A stretch of 22,071 nt of DNA from UMGS1696 sp964457685 (GCA_964457685.1 CAYWFS010000034.1:1-22071); one strand, 5' to 3'. Counted from the stretch's first letter, positions 7,846-17,893 are shown. A program made the numbers and translations. The notes: generated from the sequence alone by a model not told the origin.

Positions 7846-10800
7846 TTATTTTGTTCCGAGAATTTCGTTTTTATCGTCCCCCGCACCAAGTGTGAACACC
7901 TTTGAGATACCGCTTTCCTGCATGGTTACACCGTAAAGAGTATCGGCGATATCCATGGTTCCACGACGGTGAGAAATCATGATTATTTGCATTTCCTCGG
8001 AATATTTCTTCACATATCTGCCCACTCTCGTTACGTTTACCTCATCAAGTGCGGCTTCTATCTCGTCAAATATACAGAACGGAGACGGATTCACCTTGAT
8101 AAGTGCAAACAAGAGTGCTATTGCGATAAAAGCCTGCTCTCCGCCGGAAAGAAGATTCAGATTCTTTATTGTTTTTCCGGGAGGTGCGGCATTTATCTCG
8201 ATACCCGACTCAAGAGCGTTTTCGGGATCTGTGAGTATTACCTCCGCATGACCTCCGCCGAAAAGCTCACGGAAGACCTCGCCGAAGTATTTGTTTATCT
8301 TTTCAAATGCTTCAACGAATATCCGCTTCATATCGTCCTCGATACCGCCGAGTATTTCAAGCAGGTCTTCTCTCGAGGCTCTGAGGTCGTCAAGCTGAGT
8401 TTTGATATACTCGTAACGCTTCTTAACCTCCGTATATTCCTCAATCGAATCCACATTGACGTGACCGAGAGCCTTGATTTTCGTCTTAAAATCATTTTGT
8501 ATGAGCTGATACTCGTTTCTCTCGCCGTTTTTTATTATGTGACAGTCGTTTTCATCTGCGAACTTCACCGCCGCCGCATATGTCAACTCATAGTCTTCCC
8601 ACATTTTCGCACTGAGCTTCTGTTCGCTTTCTTTAAGTGCTGTGAGCTTTGCTTCGTTTTTGGAATGTGCAACGAATATTATATCCTTTTTCGACTGCTG
8701 TTCCTTTTCGGTTTGTCTGAGTGCGGAAAGCTGAGAGTCTATTTTGTCACCGTTTTCGTCAAGTCTCCGCTGATTGTCTCTGAGCTTTTCTATATGTGCG
8801 TCAAGCTCATCGGCGGTCTTGTTCTTTTCGTCCGCTGTAAGTCCGAGGTCGTTTGCTTTCTCTGTATATTCAAGGATAGCTCTCGAATGCTCATCGCACT
8901 CCATGGAATATACGCTGACTCTTGCATTTGTTTCACGCATGGAATCAACAGCCGACTCAGTATCACGGGAAAGCTCCGCAAGTCTGATTTTCGAGAGGTT
9001 TATCGTCTCCTCACGCTCATCCGCTTCAAGCTCGACTTCCCCACGCTTCAAGGCAAGGTCGTTTCGTTTATCGGATATTTCTTCGATAAGCTTTTTCTGT
9101 TCATCTATTCTGAGATTTATATCCGCAAGGTCACTGTCGTTTTCCTTTGTTGTCGCAGAAAGGCTTTTTTTGTCGTTTTCCATATTTGCGACAAGCTCGG
9201 AAAGTGCTTTTCTTTTTCCGTCGGAGTCGCTGAAATTACGTCTTTCCGCACCGACAAGTGCTTCTATAAGCGAACGTCTGCTTTCTTCGGAGCTTATCTC
9301 ATCGGACAGCTTCATGCTATTGCTCTCGATTTCCGAAAGCTTTTTTTTGCCCTCTCTCAGCTCTGACATCGCCGCAGAATACTCTTCACGGATGGAATCT
9401 ATAAGAGTAGAGCGTGAGAGCATACCGCTGTCTCGTTTTGTTTGACCGCCCGTGAATGAGCCACCGGAGTTTATCTGCTGACCGTCGAGAGTTACGGCTC
9501 GTATTTTCCAGCCTCTTGCTCTTGCCGCATTTGAAGCGTTATCTATATTATCAAATAGCACAACTCTTGCAAGGAGGTAGCTTATAATTGAACGGTACTT
9601 CTCATCGCAGAAAACAAGCTCGTCCGCCCAGCCTACAAAGCCGACTGCGTTTTCAAGCCCGATATAGTCTCTCCCTCTCTCCTGTGCCTTTATCGTATTC
9701 AGCGGATAGAAGGTTGCACGGCCGGCATTGTTTCGTTTGAGCGATTCTATGGCGGCTTTTGCGGCATTTTCGTTTTCCGTTACGATATTTTGCAGAGCCG
9801 CACCGAGTGTTGTTTCGATTGCGACTATAAATTCCTTATCAACCTTGATGAGATATGATATAGGTCCGTGTATTCCACGAAGTCTTCCGTTTTTTGCCTC
9901 GCTCATGACGTGCTTGATACTGTTGTTATAGCCGTCAAAATGCTCCTGCATTCTCGAAAGTGCGTTTATTCTCGAATCGAGAGAATCACATTCGGACTGC
10001 TTTTTTCTCACTTCGGCATCGGTTTTATTGTATTCCGCACCAAGCTCCGCTTTCTTTTGTTCGAGTAAAGCAATCTTTTCCGTTATTTCGTCACAGCTTT
10101 TTTGATATACAAGTATCTGTTCATCCGCCGCTGTGGCATCTTTGTCGAGAGCTTCTATCTCCGCACGATACTTTCTTATATCCGAATCAATGCTTTCGCT
10201 TCGTTCATTCTGTGCGGAAATATTGTTTTTCAGTACATTCAGTCGTATGCTGAGGTCGGTGAGCTTTCCCTCGGCTTCCCTTTGCTCCGTGAGAAGGCGA
10301 TCAAGCTCTGCGGAATAACTCTTAACAGCATCCCTTGCTTTGCTTTGCTCAAGGACTAAGGCTTCGCATTTTTCGTTTTCAAGAGAATGCTCCTCTTTTA
10401 TTTTTTCAAGACGGACGCTTATTTCATCAAGTCTCTTTTTCTCGGCATTCATGTTATGCTCGGACGTATCGAAAAGCTTTTTCTCCGTCTCAAGCAGATT
10501 TTCCGTATGGAGCTTTTCTTTTATGAGAACCTTTGCCTCGGAACGTGCGTCTGACACCGCTCTTTGTGCTGTCGAGGTCTCGTCATAGTTTCGTCTTGCG
10601 GCTTCCTTATTTTCATGGGACTGCTCATAAAGACGTTCTATCTTGGCTCCCGTAGCTTTAATGGAATCCTCTGCCATTTCAAGCTCATGTGCCGACATTT
10701 TTGTATCTGTGTCTGTTTTGTTTATTTCATCACGCAGCTTATCGGAGTCGTATATCCAAAGAGATATATCCGTTTTCTTTTTTTCTCCGTATAATTCAAG

Positions 10801-11451
10801 GTATCTGCGTGCTTTTTCCGATTCTTTTTCGAGTGGTCCGACCCGTGCTTCAAGTTCACGCTCTATATCTCCGATGCGTTCCATATTCGCTTCGGTTTCC
10901 GCAAGCTTTTTTTCGGATTCGTTTTTCTTAAAGCGGTATTTTGCTATTCCCGCACTTTCCTCGAATACTCCTCGTCTCTCTTCGCTTTTTTTCGATATTA
11001 TTTCCGCTATTTTTCCCTGACCGATAATGGAATAGCCTTCTCGACCTATACCGGTATTCATAAACAGCTGATAAATATCCTTTAGGCGACATTTTTTGCG
11101 ATTGATATAGTATTCGCTCTCTCCGCTTCTGTAGTAACGTCTTGTTACCGTTACCTCATCGTATTCCGATTTCAGCGTTTTGTTCTCACCGCTGTCTTCA
11201 AAGGTAACGGACACCTCCGCAAAGCTCATGGGCTTTTTGTCTGCGGCTCCGGCAAATATAACGTCCTCCATTTTGCTTCCTCGGATATTCTTTGAAGAAA
11301 GCTCTCCGAGTACCCATCTCATGGCATCGGTTATATTTGATTTTCCGCTTCCGTTCGGTCCGACTATTACAGTTGCTCCGTTATTGAATTTAAGCAGAGT
11401 TTTTTCAGGAAAGGATTTAAATCCATGCAGCTCAAGTGATTTTAAGTACAA
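7846..11451 (-). CDS. smc: Chromosome partition protein SMC
   Basis: SMC forms the ATP-driven DNA-loop-extruding ring with ScpA and ScpB that individualises sister chromosomes. The 1201-residue product has the full architecture: Walker A GPNGSGKSN (31-39), long coiled coil, hinge at about 521-680 (with GGSFTGG near 660), a second coiled coil, the ABC signature LLSGGEQAF (about 1100) and Walker B CIFDEIEAALDE (about 1125). The length is typical (about 1180-1200). The start is TTG (11451-11449), because MYLKSLELHGFKSF aligns with the conserved SMC N-terminus and no ATG precedes it in frame. A G-rich GGGGGAAC serves as RBS. It lies between a radical SAM gene and ftsY. Confidence 0.98.
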   Translation of the reverse strand: MYLKSLELHGFKSFPEKTLLKFNNGATVIVGPNGSGKSNITDAMRWVLGELSSKNIRGSKMEDVIFAGAADKKPMSFAEVSVTFEDSGENKTLKSEYDEVTVTRRYYRSGESEYYINRKKCRLKDIYQLFMNTGIGREGYSIIGQGKIAEIISKKSEERRGVFEESAGIAKYRFKKNESEKKLAETEANMERIGDIERELEARVGPLEKESEKARRYLELYGEKKKTDISLWIYDSDKLRDEINKTDTDTKMSAHELEMAEDSIKATGAKIERLYEQSHENKEAARRNYDETSTAQRAVSDARSEAKVLIKEKLHTENLLETEKKLFDTSEHNMNAEKKRLDEISVRLEKIKEEHSLENEKCEALVLEQSKARDAVKSYSAELDRLLTEQREAEGKLTDLSIRLNVLKNNISAQNERSESIDSDIRKYRAEIEALDKDATAADEQILVYQKSCDEITEKIALLEQKKAELGAEYNKTDAEVRKKQSECDSLDSRINALSRMQEHFDGYNNSIKHVMSEAKNGRLRGIHGPISYLIKVDKEFIVAIETTLGAALQNIVTENENAAKAAIESLKRNNAGRATFYPLNTIKAQERGRDYIGLENAVGFVGWADELVFCDEKYRSIISYLLARVVLFDNIDNASNAARARGWKIRAVTLDGQQINSGGSFTGGQTKRDSGMLSRSTLIDSIREEYSAAMSELREGKKKLSEIESNSMKLSDEISSEESRRSLIEALVGAERRNFSDSDGKRKALSELVANMENDKKSLSATTKENDSDLADINLRIDEQKKLIEEISDKRNDLALKRGEVELEADEREETINLSKIRLAELSRDTESAVDSMRETNARVSVYSMECDEHSRAILEYTEKANDLGLTADEKNKTADELDAHIEKLRDNQRRLDENGDKIDSQLSALRQTEKEQQSKKDIIFVAHSKNEAKLTALKESEQKLSAKMWEDYELTYAAAVKFADENDCHIIKNGERNEYQLIQNDFKTKIKALGHVNVDSIEEYTEVKKRYEYIKTQLDDLRASREDLLEILGGIEDDMKRIFVEAFEKINKYFGEVFRELFGGGHAEVILTDPENALESGIEINAAPPGKTIKNLNLLSGGEQAFIAIALLFALIKVNPSPFCIFDEIEAALDEVNVTRVGRYVKKYSEEMQIIMISHRRGTMDIADTLYGVTMQESGISKVFTLGAGDDKNEILGTK

Positions 11452-11475
11452 GAGTAGTTCCCCCGATTGCTAATT

Positions 11476-12489
11476 TTATCTTTCCACCGCAACCTCAAAG
11501 CCGACAAGACCTTTGTCCTCGGTGAATTTCAGTCTTTCGATTCCGTATTCCTCGATAAGTCTGAGTTTATTACGCTTTTTCTGACCGACGGAAGCGGAAA
11601 TTGCCCCCTGCGGTACATGAATCGTTATATTTTTCCTATCGTTCATCAAATCAAGCTCGGATTTTATTTTTTTATAAAATACCTCGCCGATTATCATTTC
11701 CCCAAGTGCGGGATGATTCGGACCTGCGAAATATGTTTTATCCGAATGCAGATTTTCGGAGTCGCAAAGTCCTATTCTGATACATTCGACTCCTCTGTCG
11801 GCAAAAACCTCGAGAACGTCCGCACTTCTTTTTACCGCACTTTCAACGTCAAGCGGAGTATATTCTCCTCGCAAGGTCATATCGCAAAGCTCCGTGTCTC
11901 TGAACACTATTGTAGGATATATTCTCGAACCGGATGCACCGAATTCAGCTATATCGACTGCCGTTTTTATCTCATCCTCAGCTGTGGCTCCGGGAAGTCC
12001 CACCATCATCTGACCGACCGTATAAAATCCGTTTTCGCACAGCATTGAAACCGCACGCTTTGAGTCCTCGCAGGTATGCCCTCTCTTTGAGAACGAAAGA
12101 ACCTTATCGGAGGTTGACTGTATTCCAAGCTCGACCGCCTTTACGGTATAGTTTTTGAGAATGGAGATGATTTCTTCGTTTATATAATCGGGACGCGTGG
12201 ACATTCTTATTCCCGACACAAGTCCCCTCTCTACATAGCTTTCGGCAAGGTCAAGGAGAGACACCATAAGTCCTCGGTCTATACCCGTAAAAGAGCCGCC
12301 GAAGAACGCTATTTCCGTTTTGTCTGCCATTCCGTCGAGGGAAGTAAGAGCTTCTTCTATCGTATTCTCCGCCATATCGGGAATAAAAGAAGAAACACCC
12401 GAAATTGTATGTTGATTACAAAATACACACATATTCGGGCATCCGAGATGAGGTATGAACACGGGAATATTAACGTGATTTTTCTTCAT
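11476..12489 (-). CDS. Elp3-like radical SAM protein
   Basis: The 337-residue product carries the radical SAM iron-sulfur motif C17PNM-C21VF-C24 (CxxxCxxC) right after IPVFIPHLG. It then has FFGGSFTGID (about 63-72), RMSTRPDYI and the ELGIQSTSD stretch typical of the Elp3/YhcC-like group. A C-terminal domain of the kind found in radical SAM proteins of this group follows (about 240-337). It lacks the acetyltransferase domain of true Elp3, so tRNA elongator activity cannot be assumed; substrate and product are unknown. The position between rnc and smc is conserved in many Clostridia. GAAGGA lies only about 1-2 nt before ATG, so the RBS is poorly spaced. The family is sure, the function is not. 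Confidence 0.9.
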   Translation of the reverse strand: MKKNHVNIPVFIPHLGCPNMCVFCNQHTISGVSSFIPDMAENTIEEALTSLDGMADKTEIAFFGGSFTGIDRGLMVSLLDLAESYVERGLVSGIRMSTRPDYINEEIISILKNYTVKAVELGIQSTSDKVLSFSKRGHTCEDSKRAVSMLCENGFYTVGQMMVGLPGATAEDEIKTAVDIAEFGASGSRIYPTIVFRDTELCDMTLRGEYTPLDVESAVKRSADVLEVFADRGVECIRIGLCDSENLHSDKTYFAGPNHPALGEMIIGEVFYKKIKSELDLMNDRKNITIHVPQGAISASVGQKKRNKLRLIEEYGIERLKFTEDKGLVGFEVAVER

Positions 12490-12507
12490 ATCCTTCGATT
12501 TCGTTTC

Positions 12508-13227
12508 TTACTGTGCTTCTCCGAACAAAATGAGAGCTTCGTGTGCGGCTATCTGTTCCGCTTCTCTCTTTGTTTTGCCCTCTCCTCTACCGATTACGTT
12601 GCTGTTAAGACGAGCTTCTACCATAAATTTCTTGTTATGGTCGGGTCCGCTTTCACCAACCAAGACATATTCGAGTTTTTCGGTATTAACCTGCTGAACT
12701 ATCTGCTGGAGAGTTGTTTTATAATCGACGAATACGCCCGTTTCCGTTATGTATTCAATTTCGGCCGCAATGAACGGGAGAAGGAATCTGCCGACTTCGG
12801 TAAAATCTTCTCCGCTGTCAAGATATATAGCGGCAAGAAGTGCTTCAAACGCATCCGCTGTAATTGACGGACGTTTTCTGCCGTTGTTTATCTCTTCGCC
12901 GTGACCGAGGTACATATAGTCACCGAGTCCTATTTTTGCGGCAAACTTCGAGAGAGCCTTTTCACATACAACAGCGGCTCTTATCTTTGTGAGGTCGCCC
13001 TCCTGCTTGTTCTTGTATTTTTCAAAAATATAAGAGCTTACTATGATAGAGAGGACGGAATCCCCGAGGAACTCAAGTCTTTCGTTAAACTGAACCTTTT
13101 CACCGTGCGATTTCATTTCGTTAGAGTAAGACGAATGTGTAAGTGCAACGGTAATTATTTCCTTATTTTTAAATGTATATCCGATCTCTTTTTCAAGCTC
13201 GCTGAGTGGTTTCTGATGAATATTCAT
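12508..13227 (-). CDS. rnc: Ribonuclease III
   Basis: RNase III cuts double-stranded RNA, including the rRNA precursor stems. The 239-residue product has the signature NERLEFLGDS (48-57), with catalytic acids Glu52 and Asp56, and the second pair Asp125 and Glu128 in ITADAFEALL. A C-terminal double-stranded RNA-binding domain follows (about 165-237; DYKTTLQQIVQ...REAEQIAAHEAL). All four catalytic acids are present. The RBS AAGGCGG lies about 6 nt before ATG. It follows plsX by 18 nt. The fatty-acid genes and acpP that separate plsX from rnc in Bacillus are absent here. Confidence 0.98.
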   Translation of the reverse strand: MNIHQKPLSELEKEIGYTFKNKEIITVALTHSSYSNEMKSHGEKVQFNERLEFLGDSVLSIIVSSYIFEKYKNKQEGDLTKIRAAVVCEKALSKFAAKIGLGDYMYLGHGEEINNGRKRPSITADAFEALLAAIYLDSGEDFTEVGRFLLPFIAAEIEYITETGVFVDYKTTLQQIVQQVNTEKLEYVLVGESGPDHNKKFMVEARLNSNVIGRGEGKTKREAEQIAAHEALILFGEAQ

Positions 13228-13245
13228 TGATTTCCGCCTTATTTA

Positions 13246-14256
13246 TCAATTTTCCGAAGTCTTGTTTTCTTTGAGAGCTTCAAGTGACGTTGCAATTTCG
13301 TCTATAACACCGGTCTTTACAAATGCTTCCGCCTGTCTTACCGCATTCATGATAGCCTTTGCGTCTGAGCTTCCGTGAGCTTTGATTACCGGCTTTTTGA
13401 GTCCGAGGAGAGGAGCACCGCCGTATTCGGATGCATCAAACTTATGCTTCATTCCTCTGAGCTGCTCCTTCATTGCAAGGTAGGACATTTTTGTAACGAG
13501 GTTCTGAGTGTACATTGTTTTTATGTAGCCGAAGAAGTACTTGGAAAGACCTTCAACAAGCTTAAGAGTGATATTTCCCGTAAATCCGTCTGTAACAAGG
13601 ACATCGCAGGGAGCTGTGGGAAGCTCTTTACCCTCGATATTTCCGACAAATTTAAGATTCGGGTCTGCCTTGAGCTTTGCATAAGCGTCTATCTGAATCT
13701 GTGTCCCCTTATGCTCCTCCGCACCGTTATTGAGAAGACCTACTGTAGGAGAATCAACTCCCATTACGTTCTTCATGTATATCTGACCCATGTGAGCCCA
13801 CTGAACGAGGTAGTCCGCAGTAACATTTACGTTTGCTCCCGAGTCAAGCATGAGAACGGGTCTTTCAAACGGCATTATTGTAGCGATTCCCGAACGCTGA
13901 ACTCCCTTTATTGTACGCACGATAAGAGATGAGCCTACATGGAGAGCACCGGTGTTTCCCGCCGAAACAAAAGCGTCACCGTCGTCTGCAAGGAGGTTAA
14001 GTCCAACTGTCATTGAAGAGTTCTTTTTTGAACGAACTACCGAAAGAGGGTCGTCCTCCATTGTAATCTGAACGTCCGTATGAACTATATCTATTATTCT
14101 GTTATCCGCATCAAGCTGTTTCATGCAGGCTTCGATTTTCGGCTTATCTCCGACAAGAACAAGCTTTGATTTGTACTTTTCGGATGCCATGCAAGCACCC
14201 TTAACTATCTCAAAGGGAGCGTTGTCTCCGCCCATTGCATCTATTATTATTTTCAT
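13246..14256 (-). CDS. plsX: Phosphate acyltransferase PlsX
   Basis: PlsX makes acyl-phosphate from acyl-ACP, the donor for PlsY in the first acylation of phospholipid synthesis at the membrane. The 336-residue product begins with the conserved MKIIIDAMGGDNAP and contains SAGNTGALHVGS and VTDGFTGNITLKLVEG, all typical. The length is normal (about 330-340). The RBS is weak (ACGGGAA), only 11 nt after the trmFO stop, so coupling to upstream translation is likely. No FapR operator-like palindrome or fapR gene is visible, so lipid-responsive control as in Bacillus is not supported here. Confidence 0.97.
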   Translation of the reverse strand: MKIIIDAMGGDNAPFEIVKGACMASEKYKSKLVLVGDKPKIEACMKQLDADNRIIDIVHTDVQITMEDDPLSVVRSKKNSSMTVGLNLLADDGDAFVSAGNTGALHVGSSLIVRTIKGVQRSGIATIMPFERPVLMLDSGANVNVTADYLVQWAHMGQIYMKNVMGVDSPTVGLLNNGAEEHKGTQIQIDAYAKLKADPNLKFVGNIEGKELPTAPCDVLVTDGFTGNITLKLVEGLSKYFFGYIKTMYTQNLVTKMSYLAMKEQLRGMKHKFDASEYGGAPLLGLKKPVIKAHGSSDAKAIMNAVRQAEAFVKTGVIDEIATSLEALKENKTSEN

Positions 14257-14267
14257 CTTAATTCCCG

Positions 14268-15593
14268 TTATAGATTCTTTACTTTTTCGATAATTTCTTC
14301 TGTTTTTGCAATAGCACGATTTGAATATGCTTCGTTTCTGGCTTTCTTTCCGCCTTTAACCTTATTTTCAAGCGGCGGCATTACTCCGAAATTCGCATTC
14401 ATCGGCTGGAATATTGTTTTTTCGCCGTGAGAAATATAGTATGCCATAGCACCGGTCATCATCTCTCTCGGGAACACAAATCCGTCCTCACCTCTTGCTC
14501 TGAGTGAAGCGTTGATTCCGGCTACAAATCCCGATGCGGCAGATTCTATATATCCCTCAACACCCGTCATCTGACCTGCGAAAAAGATATTTTTGTTCTG
14601 TCTGAGAGAGTAATCCTCATCAAGAAGCTCGGGGGAACACATGAAGGTGTTACGGTGCATTACTCCGTAGCGTAAAAATTCCGCATTTTCAAGTCCGGGT
14701 ATCATTCTGAATACTCGTCTCTGTTCGGGGAATGTAAGGTGTGTCTGGAAACCGACTATATTGTACATTGTACCCTCATCGTTTTCACGTCTGAGCTGCA
14801 CTACCGCATAATATTCCTCGCCTGTTTCGGGATTTTTGATTCCGACCGGCTTCATGGGACCGAAACGGAGAGTATCCTCACCACGTCTTCCCATTACCTC
14901 GACAGGCATACATCCCTCGAACACCTTTATTTTATCTCCGCTTTCAAAATCGTGGAGATGAGCTTCCTCGGCGGTTATAAGGGCATTATAGAATGCTTTA
15001 TATTCTTCCTCATTGAACGGGCAGTTGATATAGTCGGGAGTCCCTTTATCGTATCTGGATGCAAAGAACGCCTTTGTCATATCAACGGATTCAAAATCCA
15101 CTATTGGAGCCGCCGCATCATAGAAGTAAAGACTTTTTCCGCCTATCATTTCCGCTATTCTTGCGGCAAGTGCATCCGAGGTAAGGGGGCCTGTTGCAAC
15201 AACCGTTATCTCATCCTCGGGAATATCTGTCATTTCGCATTCGACAACGTCTATATTCGGGCAATTTCTTATTTTTTCGGTTACATATTCGGAAAACAGA
15301 TTTCTGTCTACAGCCAAAGCTCCTCCTGCCGAGACTCTTGACGCATATGCCGCCTCCATAATGAGAGACCCCATACGTCTAAGCTCCTCTTTAAGAAGTC
15401 CGACACCATTTGTAAGCTCTGCTGAACGAAGTGAGTTTGAACAAACAAGCTCTGCGAATGTATTGCTTTGATGTGCGGGAGATTTTTTATTCGGCTTCAT
15501 CTCATAAAGAGTTACATGAACCCCATGATGTGCCGCCTGCCATGCCGCCTCACTTCCCGCAAGTCCGGCACCGTATACGTTTATATTATTCAT
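14268..15593 (-). CDS. trmFO: Folate-dependent tRNA (uracil-5-)-methyltransferase TrmFO
   Basis: TrmFO uses methylenetetrahydrofolate and FADH2 to make 5-methyluridine at position 54 of tRNA T-loops. The 441-residue product has the N-terminal FAD-binding motif VYGAGLAGSEAAW (6-18). Its two conserved cysteines are Cys51 in ELVCSNSLRS and Cys228 in FEGCMPVEVMGRRG, matching the pair studied in the Bacillus enzyme. The C-terminal FAD-binding part has FFAGQMTGVEGYIESAASG. The length is standard. The ATG overlaps the topA stop by 8 nt, a coupling that goes with the common topA-trmFO (gid) pairing in Bacillota. GGAG lies about 12 nt upstream, rather far. Confidence 0.97.
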   Translation of the reverse strand: MNNINVYGAGLAGSEAAWQAAHHGVHVTLYEMKPNKKSPAHQSNTFAELVCSNSLRSAELTNGVGLLKEELRRMGSLIMEAAYASRVSAGGALAVDRNLFSEYVTEKIRNCPNIDVVECEMTDIPEDEITVVATGPLTSDALAARIAEMIGGKSLYFYDAAAPIVDFESVDMTKAFFASRYDKGTPDYINCPFNEEEYKAFYNALITAEEAHLHDFESGDKIKVFEGCMPVEVMGRRGEDTLRFGPMKPVGIKNPETGEEYYAVVQLRRENDEGTMYNIVGFQTHLTFPEQRRVFRMIPGLENAEFLRYGVMHRNTFMCSPELLDEDYSLRQNKNIFFAGQMTGVEGYIESAASGFVAGINASLRARGEDGFVFPREMMTGAMAYYISHGEKTIFQPMNANFGVMPPLENKVKGGKKARNEAYSNRAIAKTEEIIEKVKNL

Positions 15594-17868
15594 TTGTCTC
15601 TGTTTCTCCGCTGTCCTGTTCGGTTTGTATATCTGCCTTATATCCGCAGTTTTCGGTCTTGCATATCAGCTGATTCTTACCCTTTTTGCGGTATAGCATT
15701 CCTCCGCAGGTGGGGCATTTTTCGTTTGTCGGCATATCCCATGACGAGAACTGGCACTCGGGATATTTCGAGCAGCTGTAGAACACGGTCTTGTTCTTGC
15801 CGTACTTTGTAACAACATCTGCTCCGCACTGAGGGCATTTTACTCCGAGAGATTTCACCTTCTGCTTTGTGAATTTGCATTCGGGATAACGGGAACAAGC
15901 ATAGAACGAGCCGTATCTTCCGGTTCTGAGTATCATATCCGCACCGCACAGCTCACACTTCATATCGGTCTTTTCGGCTTTTTTCTCTACGAGACCGTCA
16001 CCTGTTTTTGCAAGAGGCTTTGTATTCTTGCAGGTGGGATAATTCGGACAGGCGGCAAACTTACCGAAGCGTCCGTTTTTAACTATCATTTTACTTCCGC
16101 AATGCTCACAGATTATGTCTGTTTCCTCAACGGGAAGCTCTATGTCACGGTCTGCAACATTTTTGAATGCGTTTTCAAGCTCTACGCTGAAGTTTTTGTA
16201 GAAGCCCGAGATAAGCTCAAGCATTGTAGTCTTACCGCTTTCGATATCGTCAAGACCGCTTTCCATTTCAGCCGTAAACTTACAGTCAACTATATCGGGG
16301 AAGTTTTCGCACATAAGCTCCGTTGTAATTTCACCGAGGGGAGTGGGAACGAGCTGTTTACCCTCTCTCTTTACATATCCTCTGGAAATTATTGTGGTGA
16401 TTATGGTTGCGTATGTGCTGGGGCGACCTATTCCCTTTTCTTCAAGGAATTTAACGAGTGTTGCATCGTTATATCTTGCCGGGGGTTCGGTGAAGTGCTG
16501 AGTGGGAGTAACGGACTCGGATGAGAGAACGTCTCCTATATTCATATCGGGAAGCTTTACGTTTTCTCCGTCTGTATTCTTTTCGTCAACGGATTCTTCA
16601 TAAAGTGCCATATATCCGGGGAACTTTACAGTATATCCGTTGGTTCTGAACACATAACCCTCGCAAAGGAAATCGGTCTGTACGGTTGAAAGCTCCGCAG
16701 ACTGCATCTGGCTTGCGATAAATCTGTCCCAAATGAGCTTATACAGCTTATACTGCTCAAGCGTGAGAGCTTTCTTTATTGCGGAGGGTTCGAGATTCAG
16801 GTTGGACGGGCGGATAGCTTCATGTGCGTCCTGCACGTTATTTCCCTTTGATTTGTAAACTCTGGGGTTTTTGGGATAATATTCCTCACCGTACTTCTCT
16901 GTTATAAAGGTTTTTGCCGCATCTCTCGCTTCATCGGAAATACGCATTGAGTCTGTACGCATATATGTGATAAGACCCTGTACTCCGCCGAATTCGGAAC
17001 CGAGATTCATACCTTCATAAAGCTCCTGAGCAATCTTCATAGTACGCTGAGACTGGAAATTGAGCTTTCTCGAAGCTTCCTGCTGGAGGGTCGAGGTTGT
17101 AAAGGGCGGTGCGGGATTTTTAAGCTTTTTACCCTGCTTTATATCGGAGACGGTGAAATCCTTTCCGTCAACTGCGGTGAATATCTTTGTTGCTTCATCC
17201 GCATTACGAACGGCAAGCTTTCCGGATTCATTTGCAAGTCCGAAGAGCTTTGTTTTAACCTTCTTGCCGTCCTTTGTAACGATAACGGCTTCTATTGTCC
17301 AGTATTCCTCGGGTTCAAATGCTCTTATTTCGTTTTCACGGTCAACTATTACCTTGGTGCTTACGGACTGAACTCTTCCGGCAGAAAGTCCGCTTTTTAC
17401 TGTCTTCCAAAGGAACGGAGAAAGCTTATAACCAACGATTCTGTCAAGGATTCGTCTCGCCTGCTGTGCGTTTACAACATCCATATCTATTTGACGAGGG
17501 TGCTTTATTCCCTCCTTGACTACCGCCTTGGTGACGGAGTTAAAGGTTACTCTGTTTGCTTTTTCCGGGGGAATGCCGAGAGCCGTGATGAGATGCCATG
17601 CGATAGCTTCTCCCTCACGGTCAGGGTCGGTTGCAAGGAATATTCTGTCGGCGTTCTTAACTTCCTTTTTCAGTTCCTTTATAAGATCGCCTTTTCCTCT
17701 TATATTTATATAGTGTGCTTCAAAATTATTATCTACATCTATTCCGAGTGTCGATTTCGGAAGATCACGGACGTGTCCCTTGGAAGCGACTACCTTGTAG
17801 CTTGAGCCGAGATAGCTCTTTACAGTACTCGCCTTTGTCGGAGACTCCATTATTACAAGATTTACCAT
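15586..17868 (-). CDS. topA: DNA topoisomerase I (type IA)
   Basis: TopA relaxes negative supercoils behind transcription and replication by single-strand passage. The 760-residue product has the Toprim domain (Glu8 in ESPTKA; DPDREGEA at 81-88), the active-site Tyr302 in GLITYMRTDS and HEAIRPSNLN. Four C-terminal cysteine clusters (about 586-755) start at CEHC, CELC, CPQC and CPTC. The last cluster is the least regular (CPTCGG...CKTENC). The start at 17868 has AGGGG 8 nt upstream; Met7 is an alternative, but the family usually has a few residues before the ESP motif. It follows dprA by 25 nt, the common dprA-topA-trmFO order of Bacillota. Confidence 0.98.
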   Translation of the reverse strand: MVNLVIMESPTKASTVKSYLGSSYKVVASKGHVRDLPKSTLGIDVDNNFEAHYINIRGKGDLIKELKKEVKNADRIFLATDPDREGEAIAWHLITALGIPPEKANRVTFNSVTKAVVKEGIKHPRQIDMDVVNAQQARRILDRIVGYKLSPFLWKTVKSGLSAGRVQSVSTKVIVDRENEIRAFEPEEYWTIEAVIVTKDGKKVKTKLFGLANESGKLAVRNADEATKIFTAVDGKDFTVSDIKQGKKLKNPAPPFTTSTLQQEASRKLNFQSQRTMKIAQELYEGMNLGSEFGGVQGLITYMRTDSMRISDEARDAAKTFITEKYGEEYYPKNPRVYKSKGNNVQDAHEAIRPSNLNLEPSAIKKALTLEQYKLYKLIWDRFIASQMQSAELSTVQTDFLCEGYVFRTNGYTVKFPGYMALYEESVDEKNTDGENVKLPDMNIGDVLSSESVTPTQHFTEPPARYNDATLVKFLEEKGIGRPSTYATIITTIISRGYVKREGKQLVPTPLGEITTELMCENFPDIVDCKFTAEMESGLDDIESGKTTMLELISGFYKNFSVELENAFKNVADRDIELPVEETDIICEHCGSKMIVKNGRFGKFAACPNYPTCKNTKPLAKTGDGLVEKKAEKTDMKCELCGADMILRTGRYGSFYACSRYPECKFTKQKVKSLGVKCPQCGADVVTKYGKNKTVFYSCSKYPECQFSSWDMPTNEKCPTCGGMLYRKKGKNQLICKTENCGYKADIQTEQDSGETETNE

Positions 17869-17893
17869 CAGGTCTACCCCTGTTAAAAAATAT

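Noticed and set aside
7969..9366. Plus-strand open frame of 465 codons opposite smc
   Set aside because: It lies wholly antisense to an unmistakable smc, has a Cys/Leu/Phe-rich composition with no recognisable domain, and results from codon bias on the complementary strand.
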